Source of the DNA: Maribacter algarum (ex Lu et al. 2025) (nom. illeg.)
GTDB lineage: Bacteria > Bacteroidota > Bacteroidia > Flavobacteriales > Flavobacteriaceae
Length of the DNA stretch: 64,000 nucleotides
Direction of reading: 5' to 3'
Assembly (NCBI GenBank): GCA_947495915.1
Contig: CANMAW010000001.1
Span: forward strand, 806,001 to 870,000
Shown: piece by piece, positions 26,533 to 37,047 of the stretch
Layout: each line of letters starts with the position of its first letter
How positions within the stretch are numbered: position 1 is the stretch's first letter
Position numbers and translations under genes: made by a program
The notes under the pieces: model-generated
Databases searched by the model: none
What the model was told of the DNA's origin: nothing
The model's input: the letters and a program-made list of their open reading frames with translations, nothing else

Positions 26533-26556
26533 AATATTCTTAGATGGTGAATTCAA

Positions 26557-28860
<2,304 letters not shown>

Positions 28861-28894
28861 TCACAACGTTTTACTTGTTTTGAATTATCACAGT

Positions 28895-28922
28895 ATTGAT
28901 ATTATCTATAATTGATATCAAT
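28895..28922. promoter_or_regulatory. Palindromic cluster between katG and the ankyrin gene
   Basis: ATTGATAT (28895-28902), ATTATCTATAAT (28901-28912; ATTAT/ATAAT arms) and the perfect 12-bp palindrome ATTGATATCAAT (28911-28922). The cluster lies 89 bp upstream of katG and 101 bp upstream of the ankyrin gene. It does not fit the PerR box; only one CTAT quarter-site matches the OxyR pattern, so no regulator is named. Confidence 0.4.
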
Positions 28923-28977
28923 TACTATAAACAGTACCAATTTAGATTAGTTACTTCACTTAATTTTCAGGCTGGTA

Positions 28978-29006
28978 TTGAACCAAGAATGTTTTTTATA
29001 CTTTTA
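28978..29006 (+). promoter_or_regulatory. Candidate promoter of the ankyrin gene
   Basis: TTG at 28978-28980, 18-bp spacer, TACTTTTA at 28999-29006 (one base off TAnnTTTG). It ends 17 bp before ATG 29024. Confidence 0.45.
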
Positions 29007-29023
29007 TTTTTAAAATTGATAAG

Positions 29024-29494
29024 ATGAGTGATTCTATATTCGAAGCAGTACGAAATAACAACACAGAAGATGTACTTAAAATACTTAAGGAAAACCCTGA
29101 AATAGTGAATACTAAAGACCAAAGAGGATCAACACCTTTAATTCTAGCTACGTATTATAACCACCTCGACACGACCAAACTACTTCTTGAAAAAGGGGCT
29201 GATATCGATTCTGTTGATGCCTCGGGTAATACAGCGCTCATGGGTGTTTGCTTTAAAGGCTTCGTCGAGTTAGCACAAATATTGATTGATAACGACGCAC
29301 TAATTAATGTGCAAAATGCAACCGGTAGTACCAGCCTAATTTATGCAGTGACTTTCAAACATTTAAACATTGTTAAACTGCTACTACAATGTGGTGCTGA
29401 TAGTACTATAAAAGATGCCAGAGGTTTTAATGCTCTTGACCACGCTAAATTGCAGGGAGTAGCTGACCTTATTGATTTATTAGAAGCAGTTTAA
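29024..29494 (+). CDS. Ankyrin-repeat protein
   Basis: 156 residues made of about four to five ankyrin repeats: GSTPLILATYYNHLDTTKLLLEKGAD, GNTALMGVCFKGFVELAQILIDNDA, GSTSLIYAVTFKHLNIVKLLLQCGAD and a capping repeat (GFNALDHAKLQG). There is no signal peptide, so it is cytoplasmic. It is divergent from katG with 217 bp between start codons. In Pseudomonas aeruginosa ankB follows katB and is needed for full catalase activity; here the pairing is with a catalase-peroxidase and the orientation differs, so a similar support role is inference. Confidence 0.87.
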   Translation: MSDSIFEAVRNNNTEDVLKILKENPEIVNTKDQRGSTPLILATYYNHLDTTKLLLEKGADIDSVDASGNTALMGVCFKGFVELAQILIDNDALINVQNATGSTSLIYAVTFKHLNIVKLLLQCGADSTIKDARGFNALDHAKLQGVADLIDLLEAV

Positions 29495-29497
29495 TAA

Positions 29498-29773
29498 TTA
29501 TTTGAACATTTTTTTGGTAAACTTACCTTTGACCATAAACGCTAGAATGATTCCAGCTAAAAGTAATGTAATAGCATTACCAAGAATTATTGGTGTTTGA
29601 TGATTCAATAACCCGTATACCAGCCATAAGGTAACCCCAGTTACGAATAGCAAATACATAGGAAACGATAGGCTTGCCGTATTTTGTGTTTTGATTGTTT
29701 TAATCGCTTGAGGTAAAAAGCTAACCGTTGTTAGTATGGCAGCAATGTTACCAATAATTGCAGTAAAATCCAT
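29498..29773 (-). CDS. SemiSWEET family sugar transporter
   Basis: 91 residues with three predicted membrane helices, the size and layout of a bacterial SemiSWEET, which functions as a dimer. The PQ-loop motif is in helix 1 (TVSFLPQAIKTIKTQNTASLSF), and helices 2 (FPMYLLFVTGVTLWLVYGLL) and 3 follow. The family carries mono- or disaccharides down their gradient; the substrate here is not known. The gene is convergent with the ankyrin gene (3 bp apart) and apparently transcribed alone. Confidence 0.88.
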   Translation of the reverse strand: MDFTAIIGNIAAILTTVSFLPQAIKTIKTQNTASLSFPMYLLFVTGVTLWLVYGLLNHQTPIILGNAITLLLAGIILAFMVKGKFTKKMFK

Positions 29774-29966
29774 AATTTAAGTTTTAAGTAGGTTTGTACT
29801 AATTTTATAGCAAAGTTCAGAGATTTATGGATTTTATATTACAACCGTATAATCCAATTTCTATGATATTTTAACCAATAAGTGAAAAATCAACTAACAT
29901 TAGGTTAAAAAATGATACATTCAGTCATTTTGTATTCAAGAAATAGTTGAAAAAGAATTGATTTTT

Positions 29967-30587
29967 ATGATAGAAAAAGACCCCTTAACTTTAATTAAAA
30001 GAATCAAGGCCATTGCCGAAACCGGATTGGTTTATTCTGAAGGTGCCTACGACCAAGATCGATACAAAGAATTAAAAGAAATAAGTTTAAAATTATTAGC
30101 ACATACTACCCAGCAACCCTTGCAAAGTGTGAAAGATTTGTTTTTGCCTACAACAGAATACCCCACGGTGAAAGTAGATGTGAGGGGTTTTGTGTTGAAT
30201 GAAGCTGATGAAATCTTGATGACTAAAGAAAGCGTTGATGGTAAGTGGACCATACCCGGAGGATGGGCAGATATTGGTGATTCGCCTTCAGAAGCAGTAC
30301 TTAAAGAAATTAAAGAAGAAACCGGTTTTGACGCAGAGATTATTCGCTTATTAGCCATATATGATAAACGATTACACGAACATCCGCCAGAGCCTTTTTA
30401 TATTTATAAAATTATGTTTTTCTGTAAAATTACTGGGGGTGAATTAGCTCCCGGATTCGATATGAGAGGGGCTAATTTTTTTCCTATTCATGCGCTTCCT
30501 GAGTTATCAGAAGACCGTATTTTGAAATCTCAATTAGTTCATCTAATGGAGTTGGCAAAACATAAAACTGACGTATATTTTGATTAA
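29967..30587 (+). CDS. NUDIX hydrolase with N-terminal NUDIX_N-type domain
   Basis: About 206 residues. Residues 1-60 form a helical N-terminal domain seen in a subgroup of Nudix enzymes (PLTLIKRIKAIAETGLVYSEGAYDQDRY). The Nudix box is in GGWADIGDSPSEAVLKEIKEETGF: the REUxEE core reads KEIKEE, so the metal-binding Glu residues are kept, with Asp in place of the first Glu. It should hydrolyse a nucleoside diphosphate linked to another moiety, such as ADP-ribose or a sugar nucleotide. ATG 29967 was chosen; a TTG three codons earlier is in frame. It precedes an amidohydrolase gene by 9 bp, so the two are co-transcribed. Confidence 0.87.
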   Translation: MIEKDPLTLIKRIKAIAETGLVYSEGAYDQDRYKELKEISLKLLAHTTQQPLQSVKDLFLPTTEYPTVKVDVRGFVLNEADEILMTKESVDGKWTIPGGWADIGDSPSEAVLKEIKEETGFDAEIIRLLAIYDKRLHEHPPEPFYIYKIMFFCKITGGELAPGFDMRGANFFPIHALPELSEDRILKSQLVHLMELAKHKTDVYFD

Positions 30588-30596
30588 TCTTAAGCC

Positions 30597-31370
30597 ATGA
30601 GTCAAGAACTAAAATTAGCCTTAATTCAATCTTCAATAGTTTGGGAAAACCCAGAAGAAAATAAAACACTTTTTTCCAAAAAGATTAGAAATATTTCTTC
30701 GGATGTAGATGTAATTATGCTTCCTGAAATGTTTACCACAGGTTTTACTATGAATCCCCAAAAATTAGATCAAAAAGAGGGTAATCGAACTTTAGAATGG
30801 ATGCAAGATCTAGCCAAAGAAAAAGTTGCTGTTTTAATTGGAAGTATACCGTTTTACGAAAACTCGAACTATACGAATAGACTTTTATTTGTACTTCCTA
30901 ACGGTGATCATTTTAGTTATGATAAACGACATACATTCACTTTAGCTGGTGAAGATAAAGTGTATCAATCGGGAAATGAAAGATTAATTGCTTCCTATAA
31001 AGGTTTTCGAATTTGCCCAATGGTATGTTATGATTTACGTTTTCCGGTGTGGGCAAGAAATACTGATAATTACGATCTTTTAATTTATGTTGCTAACTGG
31101 CCAAAACCAAGAATCAATGCTTGGGATGCACTACTAAAAGCAAGAGCAATAGAAAATATGACTTATTGTGTGGGGGTTAACAGAATAGGTACAGATGCTG
31201 AAGGGCATAATTACCCTGGTCATTCTGTTGTCTATGATGCTTTGGGTGAACAAATTGCATATTCAGAAAAGGAGGAAATTGTTTATGCCAGCATTATAAA
31301 AAAGCACGTGACTCAAGTTAGATCAAGGCTAAAATTTTTAGAAGATCGTGATGCTTTTAAGCTTTATTGA
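30597..31370 (+). CDS. Nitrilase-superfamily amidohydrolase (omega-amidase/YafV-like)
   Basis: 257 residues, cytoplasmic. The Glu-Lys-Cys triad of the carbon-nitrogen hydrolase fold is visible: Glu in IMLPEMFTTGF, Lys in YDKRHTFT and Cys in PMVCYDLRFPVW. MFTTGF and YDLRFPVWARN match the omega-amidase (YafV/NIT2) branch, which turns 2-oxoglutaramate or oxosuccinamate into the 2-oxo acid, a repair step for products of glutamine and asparagine transaminases. It follows the Nudix gene by 9 bp, a pairing that suggests metabolite clean-up. Its last bases overlap the convergent downstream gene by 7 bp. Confidence 0.88.
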   Translation: MSQELKLALIQSSIVWENPEENKTLFSKKIRNISSDVDVIMLPEMFTTGFTMNPQKLDQKEGNRTLEWMQDLAKEKVAVLIGSIPFYENSNYTNRLLFVLPNGDHFSYDKRHTFTLAGEDKVYQSGNERLIASYKGFRICPMVCYDLRFPVWARNTDNYDLLIYVANWPKPRINAWDALLKARAIENMTYCVGVNRIGTDAEGHNYPGHSVVYDALGEQIAYSEKEEIVYASIIKKHVTQVRSRLKFLEDRDAFKLY

Positions 31371-32050
31371 TTGGGCGTATTGCTTTGATTATAAAAAATA
31401 AAAGCATGAATTATATCGGCATCTTTTTTTAAATTTAATTGTTCATTTTTAATGAAGTCTTGTGTGCCTTTATCAAAAAGGGCTAATACCTTTTTATTTT
31501 TTTTTGGCAATTCTTGAATTGTACCTGATGAATCTTTAAAATAAAATTTCGTCTGAATGACCACACGATCTTTATTATCAATATTAAGTAGAGAAGCATC
31601 GGTGGCTGCTTTTATTATTTTAGTGTGATACACTCTAAATAACGAAAATGAACCATTAACTAGTGATTCTGCGAAAATAGCTTTCGACGAAGGTTCAATT
31701 TTTATAGGCACAAACTTTTTACCTGATAGTTCAACTGAAATACCACTAACTGGGTCAAGAGAAACAAAGTCTTTCTCTTTTAAAATTTCAACTTCACCGG
31801 TAGAGGTGTTAAATCTTGCAAGTAGTTTAATTATTTTTTTATTTGCTAGTGAAGTTACGCTAGCTTGAGTCCATTCTTCATTTAGATAGACCGTACCTTC
31901 AACCGCAGGTTGCGATTTTGAAGTTGCGCGAATAAATGGCACACTTTCAGTGCCAACGGTTAGAGTAGCATTCTCTTTATTGATGTTAACCGTTTGCTGT
32001 GCTAAACATAATTGAGTGCTTAAAAAAACAAATAATAAAAGATTTTTCAT
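31364..32050 (-). CDS. Exported hypothetical protein paired with an Ig-like lipoprotein
   Basis: From ATG 32050, 228 residues beginning with a signal peptide (KNLLLFVFLSTQLCLAQQ), so it is periplasmic. The rest is beta-rich with repeated Lys-rich linkers (ELPKKNKKVLALFDKGTQDF). No family was recognised. A longer reading from 32119 overlaps the upstream gene and lacks the signal peptide at its start, so the shorter start is preferred; it gives a 7-bp gap from the upstream stop. The gene is co-transcribed with the large Ig-like lipoprotein, which suggests a shared envelope role. Function is unknown. Confidence 0.7.
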   Translation of the reverse strand: MKNLLLFVFLSTQLCLAQQTVNINKENATLTVGTESVPFIRATSKSQPAVEGTVYLNEEWTQASVTSLANKKIIKLLARFNTSTGEVEILKEKDFVSLDPVSGISVELSGKKFVPIKIEPSSKAIFAESLVNGSFSLFRVYHTKIIKAATDASLLNIDNKDRVVIQTKFYFKDSSGTIQELPKKNKKVLALFDKGTQDFIKNEQLNLKKDADIIHAFIFYNQSNTPNQ

Positions 32051-32057
32051 AATTGAT

Positions 32058-33686
32058 TTATTGATTGATGATTGTAAAGGTCTCATTTTTTTCCCAGTTT
32101 GCTCGTACTTCAATTTCATTTGGGTAATAACTAACGCGCTCAGGCATGATTCGTTTTAGAAAACTACCAGTATCCCACTTGCCATTGTCATTTTCATCTT
32201 GAATGACCCTAATTAAATAGACTGCGGGTTCAATGTAGTTAAAAACAATAGGGGAGTTGTCAGCTGCTTTCTTTTCTGAAACTAATTTACCATTTGTATC
32301 TATAAGTTGAGCAATTACGGGATATGTTACTGCTCCTTTTAAGTTTAGAGTTAGGGTTCCAAAATCTGATAGACTTCGCGTATTTAAGCGATAATTTAGG
32401 GTGTCGTTGGTTTGACCAAAAAAATCAGTAATTGCACCAGGTAATAATTCTAAATTATATAATTCTTCTGGTTCTTTGATAAAATCAAAATCAACCTTAT
32501 TGGCTAAAGTATCATAATTAACTTTAAAAGGTAAGTCAAGCGAATCTTTTACTAACATTTTCATTTTAGTTGTGTCAACCGCAATCAAAGGGGTGTTAGC
32601 TGAGATAAAAAAGGGTTGATCAAAAACTAAAGAGCCGTTCTGATTTGGAATAAGTTTAAGTGAGTCATTTTCTACTTTTCTCCGTTTTACATTAAAAGTG
32701 TCGATTACTTTTTTCTTTGCATTAGAAACAAGAAATAGTATGGAATCAATTTTGTTGGGCGTAAACCAGAAGTTAATAGAATCTTTATCCTGTTCTTTTA
32801 AGACTCTTGTTTTAACGGAATCAGGTAGTGCTGTTAGTGGTGATATTTCGATTTCCTCATTTTCTTCACCGTAGTAACCAAATATAATTTTATTGCCAGA
32901 AGCATAACTGGGCACTGAAGCACTATAATCTTGGGTTTCTTTAAAAAGGGTTAATACCGGCAATTGAATAGAATCGGATGGAAGTGAAATCGTATCTGTT
33001 GAATATGCAATTTTATCAGCATTTTGGTCGAAAATATTGTTTTTCGCAACGTCTTTCAGAGCGAATATAGCGTACTTTCCTTCTTTTAGATTTTTAAGCC
33101 TAAAAATGACGGTACTGTCTAAGGTATTGGTGATGTAGTTGGGCGGTTTTTTATACAAGGTAGAGTCATTATACGTCGAGTCAATCTCGTATAATAAAAC
33201 ACTAATGAATTCATCCGCTTTTTGATTAAATGCATCTTTTACTACCCCAGAAACCTCTAAAGAATCAATGTAAGCTCCAGTTGAAAATACATAAGTTAAA
33301 AAACTGCTAGGGTTACCTTCGTTGTTGTCTTGTACGCTTTGTCCAAAATTTAAGGTGTAAGTCGTATTAGGTGCAAGGGTGTCTTTTATTTTGATTTCAA
33401 CATATTTTTGCGCACCCCCTTGAGGCGTAATTTCAGGTAAATACTTCAATGGAGGAGATACTATTAGTTGATCTTGAACATCTTGAAGTTTGATATACTC
33501 ATCAAAATATAATCGGATTTTATCTGACTTAAAATTGGTTGATAAATTTTTGGGCTCAGCACGAATTAAAATCGGTGGGTCAATGTCTTTTGGCCCACCA
33601 GTTAATGTACCACCACGCCGACCACAGTGTGATATTGAAATAAATATTAAAACGAAGAAAATACAAGCGAGAAAACGTCGCAACAT
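32058..33686 (-). CDS. Bacterial Ig-like (Big_5) domain lipoprotein
   Basis: 542 residues with a lipoprotein signal (ISISHCGRRGG; Cys at about 21). The sequence after it (GGPKDIDPPILIRAEPKNLSTNF, then IRLYFDEYIKL) matches the N-terminal part of a Bacteroidota Ig-like family containing a Big_5 domain, and is followed by several beta-sandwich-like segments, one with FSTGAYIDSLEVSGVVKDAFN (transthyretin-like). The C-terminus carries VYLIRVIQDENDNGKWDTG, an Asp/Asn-rich loop that may bind calcium. It is conserved in flavobacteria as an anchored envelope protein of unknown role. It is followed by a small exported protein 7 bp away. Confidence 0.82.
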   Translation of the reverse strand: MLRRFLACIFFVLIFISISHCGRRGGTLTGGPKDIDPPILIRAEPKNLSTNFKSDKIRLYFDEYIKLQDVQDQLIVSPPLKYLPEITPQGGAQKYVEIKIKDTLAPNTTYTLNFGQSVQDNNEGNPSSFLTYVFSTGAYIDSLEVSGVVKDAFNQKADEFISVLLYEIDSTYNDSTLYKKPPNYITNTLDSTVIFRLKNLKEGKYAIFALKDVAKNNIFDQNADKIAYSTDTISLPSDSIQLPVLTLFKETQDYSASVPSYASGNKIIFGYYGEENEEIEISPLTALPDSVKTRVLKEQDKDSINFWFTPNKIDSILFLVSNAKKKVIDTFNVKRRKVENDSLKLIPNQNGSLVFDQPFFISANTPLIAVDTTKMKMLVKDSLDLPFKVNYDTLANKVDFDFIKEPEELYNLELLPGAITDFFGQTNDTLNYRLNTRSLSDFGTLTLNLKGAVTYPVIAQLIDTNGKLVSEKKAADNSPIVFNYIEPAVYLIRVIQDENDNGKWDTGSFLKRIMPERVSYYPNEIEVRANWEKNETFTIINQ

Positions 33687-33740
33687 AACTGTAATGATTC
33701 TTATAGAATAACTTAAACAAAGAAACGACTAATTTGCTGA

Positions 33741-34454
33741 TTATTGAAATTGAGGTACCACTGCCATACTAAGAATAAAAATTGAAACCCCTTCAACCTC
33801 TTGTAGCGCTTTCGCACAAATTTCCATAGTTGCCCCACTAGTGATAACATCATCAACGAGAAGCACATTTTTATTTTGTAACAGGTCAGAGTGCTTCACC
33901 GTATATAAAGCGGTATTGTTTTGCCATCTAGCTATTCTACTTTTAGCGGTTTGGGTTTTTGTGTTCGCATTTTTAATCAATATGTCAGCATGATAAGCTG
34001 CATGAAGGTGATGGGCCAATTGCTGAGCAAATTTGGCTACTTGATTATAACCTCGTTTTTTTAATTTTTTTTTGTGTAAGGGCACTGGTAAAACATAATC
34101 AATTGCAGGTAAAAACGCTCTTTCCTTCAGTTCTTGACCATACCAATCGCCCAAAAAGGTGCCAATTTGTTCTTGATTTTTATACTTTAAATGATGAATT
34201 AGTTGTTGTACGATACCATTTTCAGTGAAAAAAAGTAAAGAACTAGCCTTTTTTATATTAATTCGACCATAAAAAATACGGTCAAGTGCATTTTCTTCGT
34301 TAAAGGTGTACTCGGTGAGTGGCAAATTATTTCGACAAACGGTACATAGGTGGTTCTCTCCTCTATTTAAATGAGCATTACAGCCAAAACAGACCCGTGG
34401 TACGAGAATGCTGTTGATATCGTTTATTATATTTGTAACTGTGCTTACAACCAA
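33741..34454 (-). CDS. ComF family protein (phosphoribosyltransferase-like)
   Basis: 237 residues. The N-terminus has a zinc-ribbon-like pair of Cys motifs (CFGCNAH and CTVCRNN) and the C-terminal part is a type I phosphoribosyltransferase fold with the PRPP loop VLLVDDVITSGATM. ComF members are known from DNA uptake during competence in Gram-positive and some Gram-negative bacteria; the exact biochemical role is not settled. In flavobacteria the gene is widespread and does not by itself show competence. It is divergent from a coiled-coil membrane protein, 43 bp away. Confidence 0.9.
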   Translation of the reverse strand: MVVSTVTNIINDINSILVPRVCFGCNAHLNRGENHLCTVCRNNLPLTEYTFNEENALDRIFYGRINIKKASSLLFFTENGIVQQLIHHLKYKNQEQIGTFLGDWYGQELKERAFLPAIDYVLPVPLHKKKLKKRGYNQVAKFAQQLAHHLHAAYHADILIKNANTKTQTAKSRIARWQNNTALYTVKHSDLLQNKNVLLVDDVITSGATMEICAKALQEVEGVSIFILSMAVVPQFQ

Positions 34455-34497
34455 ATTTTGAATTTTTTAGAAACCTACTTAAAGCCTATTTAGACTA

Positions 34498-35394
34498 ATG
34501 GATAGTCAAGATACCAAATTTAATTACAAGATAATTCTTGCCGCCTTGTGTGCTGTAATAGTAGGTGTACTTATTGCCTTTTATTATAGCTATCAACAAT
34601 CAAAAACTGAAATCGACTTTTTAGAACATGAAAAAGAAATTTTGGTAAAAGATTTAACGCTAATGAAAGCTGATGTAGATCGGTTATCTGCTTTAGATGA
34701 GGTTAATGATATTGAATTACAATCTTCAAGATATCGAGTGCAACAATTATTAGATTCTGTTGGTAGATTAAATTTTACTGTTCAAAAGCTAAGAGAATAT
34801 AAAACAGAACTTCGCAGATTAGAAGCTAAAAATGATAGTCTTAAACTGAAAAATGATTTTCTTAACTACAATAATATGCAGTTGACAGAAAAGTTTGAAG
34901 CTTCTCAAAAAGAAATACAAAGAATTCGAACTTTAAATACAGCCTTGGCTAGAGCAGAAGCCTTAGAAAGAGATAAAATTCAAGATTTAAACAAAGAATT
35001 AAAGTCTAAGAAATATTTAGAATTACAAATGACCGAAGGTAGTGCAATTCGTGTTCGTGGAGGAAAACCAATTCGAACAAATAAAGCCTCTACTATTGAA
35101 AAGTTAAAAGGTTGTGTGACGATATCTGCTGATCGTTCTTTGGCAAATCAAGAGAAAATCATTTATTTTCAATTTTTAGGCCCAAATATGGGCATTATTG
35201 AAGACAATGCAAATACAATAAACGTAAATGGTAACGTATATAGTAAACGTGTAGCAATTGATTTTAATGGTGAGCAAACTGAAATTTGCGACTTTATCAC
35301 AATTCCTGAAGGTTCGCTTGAACCTGGAGCTTATATCTTGAACGTATTTGAAGATCAACGATTACTTCAAAGTTCAGAGTTTGAACTGAAGTAA
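34498..35394 (+). CDS. Single-pass membrane protein with coiled coil
   Basis: 298 residues. One membrane helix at about 11-31 (IILAALCAVIVGVLIAFYYS) is followed by a long heptad-rich coiled coil (about 35-165, e.g. LRRLEAKNDSLKLKNDFLNYN) and a C-terminal beta-rich domain (about 190-298). The layout is that of an anchored periplasmic protein with a coiled-coil stalk, though topology cannot be proved from sequence. Conserved hypothetical in flavobacteria; no role is known. It stands alone upstream of glyS, 89 bp away. Confidence 0.75.
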   Translation: MDSQDTKFNYKIILAALCAVIVGVLIAFYYSYQQSKTEIDFLEHEKEILVKDLTLMKADVDRLSALDEVNDIELQSSRYRVQQLLDSVGRLNFTVQKLREYKTELRRLEAKNDSLKLKNDFLNYNNMQLTEKFEASQKEIQRIRTLNTALARAEALERDKIQDLNKELKSKKYLELQMTEGSAIRVRGGKPIRTNKASTIEKLKGCVTISADRSLANQEKIIYFQFLGPNMGIIEDNANTINVNGNVYSKRVAIDFNGEQTEICDFITIPEGSLEPGAYILNVFEDQRLLQSSEFELK

Positions 35395-35471
35395 TCACAA
35401 GTTATTTTTAAAGAAATGTGCTTTATTTTTTAAAAGGATATTTTAATACTACTTAAAATCGGATAAAATTC

Positions 35472-35479
35472 TATTTTTG
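35472..35479 (+). promoter_or_regulatory. -7 box of glyS, probably near-leaderless
   Basis: TATTTTTG matches TAnnTTTG. It ends 4 bp before ATG 35484, so the transcript would begin at or next to the start codon. No clear TTG -33 element was found. Confidence 0.5.
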
Positions 35480-35483
35480 CCAA

Positions 35484-37031
35484 ATGGCAGTACAAGAAGA
35501 CGTTTTTAAGAAAGTAATTTCTCATGCAAAGGAATACGGTTACGTATTTCAATCTAGTGAAATATATGATGGTTTGAGCGCAGTTTATGATTATGCTCAA
35601 AACGGTGCTGAATTAAAGAAGAACATCAGAGAATACTGGTGGAAAGCGATGGTTCAGTTAAATGATAATATTGTTGGCTTAGATGCCGCTATATTTATGC
35701 ATCCTACTACATGGAAAGCTTCTGGCCATGTAGATGCATTCAATGACCCACTAATTGATAATAAAGATTCAAAGAAAAGATATCGAGCAGATGTTTTGGT
35801 TGAAGACTATGTGGGTAAGATTGAATCTAAAATTGAGAAAGAAGTGAAAAAAGCCGCCAAACGCTTTGGTGATGCTTTTGATAAAAAACAATTCTTAGCT
35901 ACAAATCAACGTGTAGTTGATTATCAAGAACAAGCAGATACAATTTTAAAACGTTTGGGTAAATCTTTAGAAAGAGAAGATTTAGCCGACGTAAAAAAGT
36001 TGATTGAAGAGTTAGAAATAGCATGCCCTATGTCAGGTTCTAAAAATTGGACTGATGTAAAACAATTCAACTTAATGTTTGGTACCAAGCTTGGTGCTTC
36101 GGCAGATACAGCGATGGACTTATACCTAAGACCTGAAACTGCACAGGGTATTTTTGTGAATTTCTTAAACGTTCAGAAGACTAGTCGAATGAAGATTCCG
36201 TTTGGTATCGCACAAACAGGAAAAGCCTTCAGAAACGAAATTGTTGCGCGTCAGTTTATTTTCCGTATGCGTGAGTTTGAACAAATGGAAATGCAATTTT
36301 TCGTAAAACCAGGTTCACAAAAAGAATGGTACGAGAAATGGAAAGAAAACCGTATGAAATGGCACCTTTCTTTAGGAATGGGTGAGGATAATTATCGTTT
36401 TCATGATCATGAAAAATTGGCTCACTACGCAGACGCGGCAGCAGATATCGAGTTTCGTTTTCCTTTCGGATTTAAAGAATTAGAAGGTATACATTCACGT
36501 ACAGATTTCGATTTATCAAAGCATCAAGAATTCTCAGGTAAAAAATTACAATATTTTGATACTGAAGAAAACAAAAACTATGTGCCATATGTAGTTGAAA
36601 CTTCTATTGGTTTAGACCGGATGTTCTTAGCTATATTTTCAAATTCGTTGAAAGAAGAAGAGCTTGAAAACGGTAGTACCAGAACAGTTTTGAAAATTCC
36701 AGCAGTGTTAGCACCCACAAAAGCAGCTGTTTTTCCTTTAGTGAAAAAAGATGGTTTACCTGAATTAGCCCAAGAAATTGTAGACGATTTAAAATGGGAA
36801 TTTAATGTAATTTATGATCAGAAAGACGCTGTAGGTCGTCGTTATCGAAGACAAGATGCTAACGGTACGCCATTTTGTATTACAGTAGATCACCAATCAC
36901 TAGAAGATAAAACGGTTACTATTCGTCATAGAGATACGATGGAGCAACAACGGGTTGCTATTGCTGATGTGAAAGGTATTATTCACCAAGAAGTTGATAT
37001 GAAGGCATGGTTGCAGAAAATGCAAGACTAA
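35484..37031 (+). CDS. glyS: Glycine-tRNA ligase (single-chain, class II)
   Basis: 515 residues, the single-polypeptide (eukaryote- and Bacteroidota-type) enzyme, not the two-subunit form. It charges tRNA-Gly with glycine. Visible class II motifs: motif 2 region RMKIPFGIAQTGKAFRNEIVARQFIFRMREFEQMEMQFF, motif 3 in VVETSIGLDRMFLAI, and the C-terminal anticodon-binding domain (VLAPTKAAVFPLVKK...). A 1-residue offset between strands is not seen, and the length is normal. The gene has a candidate -7 box only 4 bp upstream, suggesting little or no 5' UTR. It is convergent with a TonB receptor gene, 16 bp apart. Confidence 0.96.
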   Translation: MAVQEDVFKKVISHAKEYGYVFQSSEIYDGLSAVYDYAQNGAELKKNIREYWWKAMVQLNDNIVGLDAAIFMHPTTWKASGHVDAFNDPLIDNKDSKKRYRADVLVEDYVGKIESKIEKEVKKAAKRFGDAFDKKQFLATNQRVVDYQEQADTILKRLGKSLEREDLADVKKLIEELEIACPMSGSKNWTDVKQFNLMFGTKLGASADTAMDLYLRPETAQGIFVNFLNVQKTSRMKIPFGIAQTGKAFRNEIVARQFIFRMREFEQMEMQFFVKPGSQKEWYEKWKENRMKWHLSLGMGEDNYRFHDHEKLAHYADAAADIEFRFPFGFKELEGIHSRTDFDLSKHQEFSGKKLQYFDTEENKNYVPYVVETSIGLDRMFLAIFSNSLKEEELENGSTRTVLKIPAVLAPTKAAVFPLVKKDGLPELAQEIVDDLKWEFNVIYDQKDAVGRRYRRQDANGTPFCITVDHQSLEDKTVTIRHRDTMEQQRVAIADVKGIIHQEVDMKAWLQKMQD

Positions 37032-37047
37032 AATTTTGAAGTTGAAA

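Noticed and set aside
28895-28922. PerR or OxyR box before katG
   Set aside because: The palindrome ATTGATATCAAT and ATTATCTATAAT do not match TTATAATnATTATAA, and only one quarter-site of the OxyR pattern fits; left as an unnamed palindrome.
33741-34454. Competence locus based on ComF
   Set aside because: No comEC, comEA, pilus or dprA gene lies nearby, and ComF is widespread in this group without proof of competence.
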